Shown piece after piece: positions 19,940-29,745 of a stretch of 36,000 bases of DNA. The notes beneath the pieces were generated by a model. It saw nothing but the letters and a program-made list of their open reading frames with translations. It made no database searches and was not told the DNA's origin. Every line of letters begins with the position of its first letter. The first letter of the stretch is position 1. Location: positions 456,501 through 492,500 of the forward strand of contig RPFO01000366.1 in NCBI GenBank assembly GCA_009746045.1, given 5' to 3'. The DNA is from Mesostigma viride (Eukaryota > Streptophyta > Mesostigmatophyceae > Mesostigmatales > Mesostigmataceae). The translations under genes and the position numbers were made by a program.

Positions 19940-20599
19940 TTAATTAATTAATTAAAATCATAGCTCCGTGGGGAGCATATGTAACACATAGCCCTGAGAA
20001 AGGGGCATCTATGGGTTTGTAATACAATCATGGCGACAACCTGCAGGTGTAGGATGTACAACTATCACCTGCTCTGGGTGCACTAGGTGCACCTGCACCT
20101 CCATGGTGGTTCATGCCTCCTAAACAAGCACAGGCACCCAGGGGGGGCTTGAGGAGAGGGCCTAGAAGGCCTGCATGACATATGGGGTGGAAGGTATGTG
20201 GCTAGGCTATAGCTGGGGTACACATGGCCTCTCAGCAGAGAGTAACTCCCTGCATGGGCAAAGCATGACTCGAAATTGCTACGGCTATTGCAAGGGCGGG
20301 TGTGGGCCCGTCACGTAGGCATACATGGCCACGTCACTAAGCTTTCTAGGCTACACTACTGCTACATATTCCCTAGGCTGGGGTGGCTGGGGTGGCTGGG
20401 GCGGCAGGGGTCGCCTGCCAGGGCTTGTGGGCGACGTAGATGTCCGCCCCCTTCCAGTAGACCGGCTTCTGCCCCGCCTTCTGCCGAAGCTGGAGGTAGG
20501 TCGGCCACAGCTCCCGTCGCCGTTGTTGCTGCGTCAAGGTCAAGTCGTCGTCCAGCGTGTAGGCGGTCCCCCCAAGCCGCTTGCGACACTTGAGAATTT
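19940..20599 (-). mobile_element. Half-LINE copy B, ORF1 C-terminus plus 3' UTR
   Basis: A 660-bp element in minus orientation with an 11-bp target duplication. From its 5' end (20599) it encodes TAYTLDDDLTLTQQQRRREL, then WPTYLQLRQKAGQKPVYWKG and ADIYVAHKPWQATP, and stops near 20375. This resembles the C-terminal part of L1-type ORF1 proteins, in which a LT-x-x-Q-x-x-R-R block precedes a W-R/K-G-A motif. A long 3' UTR follows, then a hairpin (19963-19976, GCTCC/GGAGC, loop CCAC) and an AATT-type tail. No ORF2 lies between ORF1 and the tail, which is the reason for the term half-LINE. Confidence 0.85.
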
Positions 20600-20909
20600 A
20601 TTTGGAAGAAGATGATGGACAAGGCCCAGTGGGCCCAGGTTATAGAGGACAACGAGCCCCCCCCTGTGGGGAAGCGCCCGCGTGTGCAAACCCGTGGGAG
20701 GCACGCCAGACAGCTCCCCTAGGGCATTGTTAGGCTGTCTAGATAGATGTTGTCGTTAGAATGCTGTTAGATAGATGTCGTAGGTAGCTGATGTAGATAG
20801 ATTAGACCGGTAGGACTGTTTGCACCCATCCATCCATCCATCCATCGGGGTTATTAATGCTCCGAGACTCCCCAACGGGAGCACGAGTCTAATTAATTAA
20901 TTAATTAAT
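20600..20909 (+). mobile_element. LINE-B ORF2 end and 3' UTR, right piece
   Basis: The frame resumes as IWKKMMDKAQWAQVIEDNEP then PPVGKRPRVQTRGRHARQLP and a TAG at 20719-20721. The 3' UTR holds repeated tagatagatgt, a (CATC)n stretch at 20826-20846, the CAAC-loop hairpin core at 20868-20881 (CTCCC/GGGAG) and a TAAT-type tail to 20908. It is the best complete LINE-B 3' end in the window and defines the family's terminus. Confidence 0.85.
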
Positions 20910-20910
20910 G

Positions 20911-20988
20911 TCCACTGCAGACAGGCGTCTGGCAGGGCTGCGCCCTGTCACCGTACCTGTTTATTATTGTAGTGGATATTATGTTGTG
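20911..20988 (+). mobile_element. LINE reverse transcriptase fragment, left piece
   Basis: The frame TGVWQGCALSPYLFIIVVDI is the conserved RT block G-x-x-Q-G-x-x-x-S-P-x-L-F. It begins directly after the LINE-B tail, so its 5' part is lost. It is interrupted at 20989 by a LINE-A fragment and continues in frame at 21258-21261. Confidence 0.9.
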
Positions 20989-21252
20989 TGTAATATGGAG
21001 GCAGATGGTACGCAAGGATAGATGGCAAGTAGTGATGAAGAAGACCACCCCCAAGTCTGTGGGGGCTCCGCGTGTGACCGCGTATGGCATTCATAGCGAT
21101 AATTTCGGGCCGCGGTGCCCACACCCCTGTAACTAGGACCTAGATAGCTTACACGTACCATCCATTCCATCCCATGTTCCCCTCCCGCCTGAGGACTTAT
21201 GCTCACGTGACGCAGTCACGTGTCTATTAATTAATTAATTAATTAATTAATT
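20989..21252 (+). mobile_element. LINE-A 3' fragment nested in the RT frame
   Basis: A 264-bp insertion: ORF2 end (IWRQMVRKDRWQVVMKKTTP-like), 3' UTR with ccatccattccatcccatg, perfect hairpin CACGTGAC/GTCACGTG at 21204-21222, and a long TTAA-type tail. The target duplication is tgttgtg at 20982-20988 and 21254-21260. Removing the insertion and one duplication copy restores the RT frame, which confirms the boundaries. Confidence 0.87.
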
Positions 21253-21939
21253 GTGTTGTGCGCCAAGAACATGCCCGCTTTGCTAGCATTGCTGGCCGTG
21301 CCCCTGGCCTCGACATTCAGAGTGAGCCCGGGGCCGGAATGGGGGCCGACTTTCAGGCATAATTTACTCGCTGAGCTTATTTATGCCAACGACATCACTC
21401 TCCTAGTTGAGCAGCCAGCGTCTGCCCGGCAACTTTGGTTGGACTGCCTGGCTCTCGAGGCCCGGGCTGTTGGTCTCGAAATCAGCCCCAAGACGGAAGC
21501 CATGGCCCTCGGCCTGGCCATGCAGCCGGGCGCCGCCCCCCCCCCTGAGCACCGCCTGTTCGACGACACCCCTGTTTCCTTCCCTGCTTCCGGTCGCTTC
21601 AAGCTGCTCGGCAGCAGGCTCCCCGACTGCACTTGGGACGACATGCCCCGGCCCGGATCAGTTGGTATGGCCTGCCGCATGGGCACAGGCGCTCAGCTCC
21701 ACGAGCACCGTCGCTGGTGGAGCAACCCTGCCCAGCCCCGGACTGTCAAACGCGACCTCTTCAAGGTCGTCATCCTGACGATTATGACCTATGGAGCCGA
21801 GACGTGTACGCTGACGCAGATGAGCTGGAGCAGCAACTCGACGGCGCGGTCACAAAGATGCTACGTAGTGCGCTCAATACTCCATTTAGCCTGCACATTA
21901 GCCACGAGGATTTGTATGCTGATTTACCATGTGCTTCCA
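21253..21939 (+). pseudogene. LINE reverse transcriptase, right piece
   Basis: The frame includes LLAELIYANDITLLVEQPAS, the catalytic RT block. The usual YADD reads YAND here, so the first aspartate is lost. Further on are LDCLALEARAVGLEISPKTE and FKVVILTIMTYGAETCTLT, the latter matching the YGAE-x-WTL motif of LINE C-termini. A frameshift near 21800 moves the frame to ADELEQQLDGAVTKMLRSAL. The ORF is cut off by the (ATTC)n array. It is non-functional. Confidence 0.88.
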
Positions 21940-22313
21940 ATTCATTCATTCATTCATTCATTCATTCATTCATTCATTCATTCATTCATTCATTCATTCA
22001 TTCATTCATTCATTCATTCATTCATTCATTCATTCATTCATTCATTCATTCATTCATTCATTCATTCATTCATTCATTCATTCATTCATTCATTCATTCA
22101 TTCATTCATTCATTCATTCATTCATTCATTCATTCATTCATTCATTCATTCATTCATTCATTCATTCATTCATTCATTCATTCATTCATTCATTCATTCA
22201 TTCATTCATTCATTCATTCATTCATTTGATTCATTCATTCATTCATTCATTCATTCATTCATTCATTCATTCATTCATTCATTCATTCATTCATTCATTC
22301 ATTCATTCATTCA
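21940..22313. repeat. (ATTC)n array 1
   Basis: About 93 tetramers, with one imperfection near 22226-22230 (TTTG). It abruptly terminates the LINE RT frame. The long SFIH-repeat frames are artefacts of a stop-free unit. Confidence 0.95.
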
Positions 22314-22819
22314 ATAGGTGCTGAAGCTAAGGTCCATTGGAGTGCCTTCCTACCAGAGAAACAAGTTTATTACAATAAGTGTGTGCAGGCTTTAACAGTT
22401 GAGCCTAGCCACACCCTCAAAATCATTGTACAAGTCATTGTCAAGTTAGGCCAGTTCACCATGCTGGGGCCCAGCACATGCCCCCTTGGTCCAATCTTGT
22501 CCCCAACAGCAGCGAGGGTGGGTGGGTGGGAGCTGCAAAAAGGCCTCCCTACGTTCACCACACCACTCTAAGTACGGTGTGAAAATGGAAAACAAAGCAC
22601 ATGTCTCAAGGCGCCGCGCCCCCCTCAATCAAGGGCGGGCACGGTTGCCAGTAGGCACTAGTACCGGCGCACCGCCGGTCCCTTTCTCTCTCTAGTCCTA
22701 AGTAACAACAAGCACCTAACATGGTGTAGGTGACGTACGGTAGAGCTACGCTACAGGCGGCAGATCGGCCCCCTTTGAGCCCGCCGCAACATAACTATAA
22801 AATGAGCAGATAGCTCAGA
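22314..22819. other. Unique spacer between two ATTC arrays
   Basis: Five hundred bases without a recognisable domain. Because identical tetramer arrays lie on both sides, it could be an element with an ATTC tail, but no hairpin or duplication was found. Confidence 0.4.
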
Positions 22820-22975
22820 AATTCATTCATTCATTCATTCATTCATTCATTCATTCATTCATTCATTCATTCATTCATTCATTCATTCATTCATTCATTC
22901 ATTCATTCATTCATTCATTCATTCATTCATTCATTCATTCATTCATTCATTCATTCATTCATTCATTCATTCATT
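22820..22975. repeat. (ATTC)n array 2
   Basis: About 39 near-perfect tetramers, same phase and strand as array 1. Preceded by gcagatagctcagaa. Confidence 0.95.
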
Positions 22976-23074
22976 AATGATGCAGACAACATTTGTAACT
23001 TTCGTCTAATTTTTTTCTAATAAGATTAGCATAGTACTCCGTGGCATGCCCATGCGCACGACACGCAAGTTTTT

Positions 23075-23250
23075 ACTTAAGTAATAGACACGTGACTGCG
23101 TCACGTGATCAGGGGTGAAGTCCTCAGTGGTAGGGGAACATGGGATGGAATGGATGATGTATGTAAGCTACCTATAGGTCCTAGTTACAGGTTTGTGGGC
23201 ATGCACCACGGCCTGAATCGCTATGAATGCCATACTCGGTCACACTGCTC
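23075..23250 (-). mobile_element. LINE-A 3' end, minus orientation
   Basis: Read on the minus strand: end of the ORF2-linked segment (gtatggcattcatagcgatt), gtaactaggacctata, ccattccatcccatg, then the 8-bp CACGTGAC/GTCACGTG hairpin (23089-23107) and a diverged tail. The CATCC stretch is unexpanded. No target duplication is evident. Confidence 0.75.
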
Positions 23251-23389
23251 TTACCGCCAGTATAGCACATTTGTGATTTGTCAGCCAAAGATGTAATATT
23301 TCTTTTTCTTTACCGCTTGTTGTGTTTCCGGGATAGGATAGGCATGTTAATGTGTTACCCACGTCGCAATGGGCTCACGCCAGGGCAGC

Positions 23390-23560
23390 CCCTTGGCATG
23401 TCTGTCATCTGGAGGCAGATGGTTCGCAAGGATAGGTGGCAGGTAGTCATGAAGGAGACCACCCCCAAGTCTGACAGTGGGGGCTCCGCGTGTCACCCAG
23501 TTTGGCATTCACAGTGATTCGGGCCGTGGTGCCCACAACCCCGTAAAAAAATTAAATTAA
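23390..23560 (+). mobile_element. LINE-A ORF2 C-terminal fragment
   Basis: The frame PLGMSVIWRQMVRKDRWQVV then MKETTPKS and, after a small insertion, GSACHPVWHSQ. It breaks off at cacaaccccgta and runs into an AAATT-type stretch joined to a degenerate, oppositely oriented hairpin copy. The sequence before 23390 is not recognised. Confidence 0.7.
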
Positions 23561-23599
23561 ATTATAACATGCCTCCGTTAGGGTAAGGCAGGGCCGCCC

Positions 23600-24301
23600 C
23601 CGCTCCTTCTCACCTTTAAGACCCCGGCGGACAAGATTTCTTTTCTCAGACGCCGCAAGCGGCTCGAGAAGACTCTCTTCACCCTTGACGACGACTTGAC
23701 CCTGGCGCAGCAACAACGGCGACGGGATCGAGCTATGGCCGACCTACCTCCAGCTCCGGCAGACCAAGGCGGGGCAGCCGGTGTACTGGAAGGGGGCGGC
23801 CATCTACGTCGGCCACAAGCCCTGGCAGGCGACCCCCTCGACCACCGCGGCCCCAGCGACTCCAGACGCCCCAGCTTAGGGGAATACAGCAGTAGTAGTG
23901 TAGACTAGATAGACCGTGGCCATGTACATGTACGCCTCCTAGAGGCCCTATCCCAGCTAAGCCACGCGCTTTATTTAATCGTGTACATGTGTGCCTATGA
24001 TGAGCCACACTCCAGATGATGCCTAGCTTTATTTAGTTATGCTGTGCCCATGCAGGGAGTAGCTCTCTGCTGAGACGCCATGCCCTAGCTTCTTTGTATA
24101 GCTATGCTGATCTTCCCCCCCATGACAGGCTCCCCCTTCGCTGGGCATAGCTTGAAGATCATGGGGATGCACGTGCCCTGGTGCACCTAGAGCAAGGGTC
24201 CTTTACATCCCCACCCTTGCAGGAAGTAGCTTAGGATGTATGATAGGCCATATGCCCCCTCTCAAGGGCTATGTGCTACATATACTCCCAACGGAGTTAT
24301 G
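23600..24301 (+). mobile_element. Half-LINE copy C, ORF1 C-terminus plus 3' UTR
   Basis: The frame KTPADKISFLRRRKRLEKTL then FTLDDDLTLAQQQRRR matches copy B. A four-base insertion near 23728 shifts the remainder (the YWKGAAIYVGHKPWQATP part lies in another frame). The 3' UTR is colinear with copies A and B but diverged. It ends with the hairpin at 24284-24297 (ACTCC/GGAGT, loop CAAC) and an AATTC-type tail (about 24305-24322). The stem differs from copies A and B by a compensated base pair. Confidence 0.83.
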
Positions 24302-25293
24302 TTACAATTCAATTCAATTCAATGCCTCCGTTGGGAGATCATGTAGCACATATTCCATGATGGATGGTGGAGTGGAGAGAGCCGCGTAATCTAACTAACC
24401 TAACGCTAATCTACCTGGTCTAGCTAGAAAAATCCTAACTACCCTACTCATCAAAACGCTTCCTCCGCTTGGGGGGAGGTGGCTTGCCCACAGGGTCGGG
24501 CGTGTGAGCCTTGACAATCTTCTGCCACCGCGTCTTGTTATGCATGGCAGTCCAAAGAAGGGAGAGAGAGTGGATGCGGTATTCAAACTGGGCTGGGACC
24601 AGAAGGTCATCCAGCAACATCTGGACGTAGTTCGTGACATGTTTCCCTACCCTTTTGGGAATGCCCTGGGGGCCAGGCCAGGTCAGAATATGCCGCCCTG
24701 GCTGGCCAAGCCGCTGGGGGCCTGCCAGACCAAGGGCGGTGTCGACCTGGCTGGTGCGAGCAAGGTGTCCTACAAATGCTATCCTACGCTGTCTAATCTC
24801 GTCCGAAATACGAGGCATGCCCTGATACAAAGACTCTAATGACGGGCGCTTGGAAAACCCTACGTTCAGGACCTGTCGGAGCATCCTGTAAACCGTGCCG
24901 TCTAGTTTAGCTGCCAGGGTGGGTGGGAGTGTCCACGCCTCGGCGCCATACGTGAGCACCGTGAGGACGAGGACCTTGAAGAGCATACGCTTGCGGTGCT
25001 CGCCCAGCCGGGCCCTTGGAGCGCCAGTAGGTGTTGAGCGAACGAAGCCGAGCCCAGGCCAGGCCGATGCGGATGTCCACATCGTCGGCGGTGTCAGGGA
25101 GCCAACTCCCCAACAGTTTGAAGCGATCGCGGAACGGGACCTCCGTGCCGTCGAGCAGGCGCGGCAGCGGCGGTGTACTGGAGGCCCCAATCACCATCGC
25201 CTCAGTTTTGACACTAATCTCCAACCCCACCGCCCTCGCCTCCAGGCCCAGACAGTCCAGCCAGGTCTGAATGTGCTCGGGGCGCGCGATGAG
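24302..25293 (-). mobile_element. LINE-C, 5'-truncated ORF2 and 3' UTR
   Basis: The minus-strand frame begins at about 25293 with TWLDCLGLEARAVGLEISVK, just past the RT catalytic block. After a frameshift near 25015 it reads RMLFKVLVLTVLTYGAEAWT, then a C-terminal region with DEIRQRRIAFVGHLARTSQV and TRWQKIVKAHTPDPVGKPPP, and stops at 24445. The 3' UTR is about 110 bases with a ccaccatccatc motif, and the hairpin is at 24325-24338 (CTCC/GGAG, loop CAAC). It shares the AATTC-type tail at 24302-24322 with the oppositely oriented copy C. Confidence 0.87.
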
Positions 25294-25334
25294 GACAACC
25301 CCGTAACTAGGTCTTAGATAGCTAGCTCCCTCCA
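25294..25334 (+). mobile_element. LINE-A 3' UTR fragment leading into the satellite
   Basis: acaaccccgtaactaggtct and tagatagctagctccctcc match the LINE-A 3' UTR just upstream of the pentamer stretch (compare 17943-17976 and 21122-21155). It abuts LINE-C 5' end to 5' end. Confidence 0.8.
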
Positions 25335-25725
25335 CCATCCCATCCCATCCCATCCCATCCCCATCCCATCCCATCCCATCCCATCCCATCCCATCCCATC
25401 CCATCCCATCCCATCCCATCCCATCCCATCCCATCCCATCCCATCCCATCCCATCCCATCCCATCCCATCCCATCCCATCCCATCCCATCCCATCCCATC
25501 CCATCCCATCCCATCCCATCCCATCCCATCCCATCCCATCCCATCCCATCCCATCCCATCCCATCCCATCCCATCCCATCCCATCCCATCCCATCCCATC
25601 CCATCCCATCCCATCCCATCCCATCCCATCCCATCCCATCCCATCCCATCCCATCCCATCCCATCCCATCCCATCCCATCCCATCCCATCCCATCCCATC
25701 CCATCCCATCCCATCCCATCCCATC
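25335..25725. repeat. (CATCC)n satellite, left part
   Basis: About 78 pentamers with a single extra C near 25360. It continues in phase with the right part at 27482 if the intervening element and one 8-bp duplication are removed, so both parts were one array of roughly 390 units. The minus strand carries GGG every five bases. Long MGWDG frames are artefacts. Confidence 0.97.
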
Positions 25726-26234
25726 CAGAGTGAGATCGTACGTTATACGCGTTATACGGTCACGGTGGAGTATAATGTATAATACGGTATGATACCGGGT
25801 ATAATACGATATTATACGTTATCGTACGGACACACTCAGAATACTCTGATTTTACACATTTTAAGACACCCACAATCAATCCACATGTTTTTAACACTGT
25901 TTTGGACATAATCCAAGGTTGCCCTACCCTCAGCTATACTCTATACGGTGGACATTGTGGACACGATCGATGTATTGCATGTAATACTGAGAATGTAAAC
26001 GTGCGCATGCATAATTGTGTGTATGTGTGTATATATGTGGCTTTATATTGGTTATGTTTACTTGGGTGCCTTCACTTTGATGCAAGTAATTATATATTTT
26101 AATATATATAATTGTGGCTGTGCATGCACGCAAATACTACAGTAGTATACAATTAATGCATGTAGTATGTTTGCATGGTGCGATGCTATGTGAATATACT
26201 GAGCTGCATGTGACTACAGGTGTGTGACTCGTGG

Positions 26235-26310
26235 TGTGCATTAATTAATTAATTAACTGAATTAATTAATTAATATTAATTAATCTCGTGTCCCCGTTGG
26301 GGGACCACGG
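26235..26310 (-). mobile_element. CAAC-hairpin 3' end inside the hAT element
   Basis: A TTAA-type tail (26240-26284) is followed on the plus strand by the hairpin at 26288-26308: lower stem GTG/CAC, one bulge, upper stem TCCCC/GGGGA, loop CAAC in the minus sense. It is a LINE-B-type 3' end truncated to almost nothing. It must be younger than the hAT lineage that carries it, or have inserted after it. Confidence 0.7.
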
Positions 26311-26591
26311 AGGCTAAACAGGTGGGGATGTGATAAGTTACTCACATATTCTCACCTTCCATACAACAACCTTGTTTTCCAGCAGGCTGAAGAGCATGAC
26401 AGGCGTCTATGAGCTCGCCAGCTCCTTGCAACGGTGATGCCGCTCCCAGGCAGCTAGGGTCCTTGACTACGCAATATAGATTGTCTACCGTGTGAAAACC
26501 TCCATACAGGAAGCGTAGCAAAGCCAGATAACTGCCCGATCGATTCTGGGTAGCTTTAGGAAGCATGGCATACGCAGCGTAAGGAAAACCA

Positions 26592-27002
26592 TTGAAAGCT
26601 GCGGAAAATCTGATAGCACAACTGCAACAAGTGGAGAACAAAATAGCAAGAAAAACCCAGAAACGGCGCAAAAAGTTTCATGCCAGGTTCATTAAGAGCG
26701 CAAACAGACTGGGCGGTGACATGCGGCAAATCAACGTACCACGGCCGGCATTATTTCCTACCCAGGCGCGCAAGAAAAGCCAGCCAGCCATGGATGGATT
26801 AACCGCGGATCGCGCAGGCCTGAACGAAATCATTTTAGAAATGACAGGAAATGGCCGCAGATCGAAGATGCTAAGGTTATTTTCATGCATGGTGTCCGTT
26901 ACTAAACGGCTCTTGCTGCATCAAAATAACCCACGAATATCGAGTTCTACCGTCGCAGGCACACATGCTAGATTATTCATCGCGGCCCGAATTGTTGGAT
27001 GA
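26592..27002 (+). other. Unassigned reading frame within the hAT-like element
   Basis: A 136-codon plus-strand frame begins with a helical, Gln/Lys-rich segment (NLIAQLQQVENKIARKTQKR). A minus-strand frame overlaps at 26342-26671. Neither shows hAT dimerisation or catalytic motifs. Either could be a remnant of cargo or of transposase exons. I make no functional call. Confidence 0.25.
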
Positions 27003-27481
27003 GACCCCCGTGCAAATCTGTACCAACAAAGGCAGCGAATTTGCAAATAGTGCAGATCTTGCTATGAAACATCATAATAGAACATCACTTTTAACCATCG
27101 GCTTAATTTTTTCGCCTGTCGCCCGCCGGATTAGCCATATTTTAACCGAACGCACGTCGCCATGGCCACCTCCGCACGGTGCGCGCACTGTGCACCACAA
27201 TTTCAAAATAAGATCGCGTCGAATTGTGAAAGTTCAGACGGGTCAGTACTTAGTAGAGATACGAAATCTGTGGCTTCAAATCGTTGCCCTGTCGTTCTGG
27301 CATCCTAGCCGCGCAAAACGTAAAAAAAAACGCGGAAAATACGGCATTATACGGTAATATACGTCATTATGCGTCATTATGCGCTAAAACGTATTACGTA
27401 TGAAAAATTATACGCTAAAAACCAGCGCATAACGTATTATACCGTATTATACCGTATTATACGGCGTATGATCTCACACTG

Positions 27482-29063
27482 ATCCCATCCCATCCCATCC
27501 CATCCCATCCCATCCCATCCCATCCCATCCCATCCCATCCCATCCCATCCCATCCCATCCCATCCCATCCCATCCCATCCCATCCCATCCCATCCCATCC
27601 CATCCCATCCCATCCCATCCCATCCCATCCCATCCCATCGCATCCCATCCCATCCCATCCCATCCCATCCCATCCCATCCCATCCCATCCCATCCCATCC
27701 CATCCCATCCCATCCCATCCCATCCCATCCCATCCCATCCCATCCCATCCCATCCCATCCCATCCCATCCCATCCCATCCCATCCCATCCCATCCCATCC
27801 CATCCCATCCCATCCCATCCCATCCCATCCCATCCCATCCCATCCCATCCCATCCCATCCCATCCCATCCCATCCCATCCCATCCCATCCCATCCCATCC
27901 CATCCCATCCCATCCCATCCCATCCCATCCCATCCCATCCCATCCCATCCCATCCCATCCCATCCCATCCCATCCCATCCCATCCCATCCCATCCCATCC
28001 CATCCCATCCCATCCCATCCCATCCCATCCCATCCCATCCCATCCCATCCCATCCCATCCCATCCCATCCCATCCCATCCCATCCCATCCCATCCCATCC
28101 CATCCCATCCCATCCCATCCCATCCCATCCCATCCCATCCCATCCCATCCCATCCCATCCCATCCCATCCCATCCCATCCCATCCCATCCCATCCCATCC
28201 CATCCCATCCCATCCCATCCCATCCCATCCCATCCCATCCCATCCCATCCCATCCCATCCCATCCCATCCCATCCCATCCCATCCCATCCCATCCCATCC
28301 CATCCCATCCCATCCCATCCCATCCCATCCCATCCCATCCCATCCCATCCCATCCCATCCCATCCCATCCCATCCCATCCCATCCCATCCCATCCCATCC
28401 CATCCCATCCCATCCCATCCCATCCCATCCCATCCCATCCCATCCCATCCCATCCCATCCCATCCCATCCCATCCCATCCCATCCCATCCCATCCCATCC
28501 CATCCCATCCCATCCCATCCCATCCCATCCCATCCCATCCCATCCCATCCCATCCCATCCCATCCCATCCCATCCCATCCCATCCCATCCCATCCCATCC
28601 CATCCCATCCCATCCCATCCCATCCCATCCCATCCCATCCCATCCCATCCCATCCCATCCCATCCCATCCCATCCCATCCCATCCCATCCCATCCCATCC
28701 CATCCCATCCCATCCCATCCCATCCCATCCCATCCCATCCCATCCCATCCCATCCCATCCCATCCCATCCCATCCCATCCCATCCCATCCCATCCCATCC
28801 CATCCCATCCCATCCCATCCCATCCCATCCCATCCCATCCCATCCCATCCCATCCCATCCCATCCCATCCCATCCCATCCCATCCCATCCCATCCCATCC
28901 CATCCCATCCCATCCCATCCCATCCCATCCCATCCCATCCCATCCCATCCCATCCCATCCCATCCCATCCCATCCCATCCCATCCCATCCCATCCCATCC
29001 CATCCCATCCCATCCCATCCCATCCCATCCCATCCCATCCCATCCCATCCCATCCCATCCCAT
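27482..29063. repeat. (CATCC)n satellite, right part
   Basis: About 316 pentamers with one visible substitution (CATCG near 27639), so strikingly homogeneous. The minus-strand frames of 538-670 codons come from a unit that is stop-free in all three frames and contains ATG. No LINE-A terminal hairpin follows it. Confidence 0.97.
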
Positions 29064-29745
29064 AGTTAGCATTTTGGGCAGCCAATATGCTAAGTGGATG
29101 CAGTTTGGAAAGACCTTTCCAACGCCGTGCTGACCGCCTGAAACAGACAAGGGACGAGAAAGATATGAGGTCCCGAAGTCCTAGCCGTCCGTGGCCAACG
29201 AGGGTACAGTCCTCTGGTATAGTGGACAGGACACGTGGCAGGCCGTGCCTGCACAGGCTTAGCCTGACTATCACGTGACTGTGGTCCACGTAGACCAGAG
29301 GAGCAGCAGCCTGTGGCTGGTGGAATACAGGACTGGCACAGGTCTGCAAGGATACTAGGCCTTGCAGGCTTGTGACAGGTCCTGTACTTCCTAGGTTGCA
29401 GAATCTAGGCAAATCCAGTTCGTCCTGGCTCTGCACTGATGCCAGTGGACGTTGAGGATTTGCTTGCATGCCTGCACGTGCCTCGTCACGCCGATGGGAA
29501 CGAGGAACAACGCAAAGGATATAGCTTGGTCATGGGGGATGACCAGCTATCTTGGCAAGCACGAACCGAGGCTCCCACATTGGACGTGGAACCGCTCACC
29601 GTGGTCGTGGCTTGGTGCACGGGTTAAAAGGTTGCTGCCTTTGCAACTTTGGCTCATCCCGTTGTGTGGCGCGAGAGACCAGGAACTCACAGTTCTGGCT
29701 GTTCGCTAACTCGTACTATTGCATTTCTGTTGTGCAAGGTTTTTC
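29064..29745. other. Junction DNA between satellite and unknown ORF
   Basis: Possible 5' LTR or leader of the copia-like element, but I find no matching second LTR before 36000, no convincing TG...CA borders and no clear tRNA primer site. Short frames have no domains. Confidence 0.35.

Larger units (their letters stand above)
25726..27481. mobile_element. hAT-like DNA transposon inside the satellite
   Basis: A 1756-bp element with 17-bp terminal inverted repeats, CAGAGTGAGATCGTACG and (reversed) CAGTGTGAGATCATACG, 15 of 17 identical. The 8-bp target duplication ATCCCATC lies at 25718-25725 and 27482-27489. A CAG start and 8-bp duplication are typical of the hAT superfamily. Many TATACG/CGTATA motifs lie next to both ends, as expected of subterminal transposase sites. 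The interior is too short for a full transposase and I could not identify one. A short plus-strand frame at 27162 has SARCAHCAPQF, a possible zinc-finger scrap. It is likely non-autonomous. Confidence 0.8.

Noticed and set aside
21929-22324. SFIH-repeat protein
   Set aside because: Translation of an (ATTC)n microsatellite.
27437-29469. Minus-strand frames of 538-670 codons encoding MGWDG repeats
   Set aside because: The (CATCC)n pentamer is free of stops in all three minus frames and contains ATG, so long frames are automatic. They have no flanking domain and no conserved start.
29064-29745. 5' LTR of the copia-like element
   Set aside because: No matching 3' LTR is present before the window ends, and no TG...CA borders or tRNA primer site could be defined.
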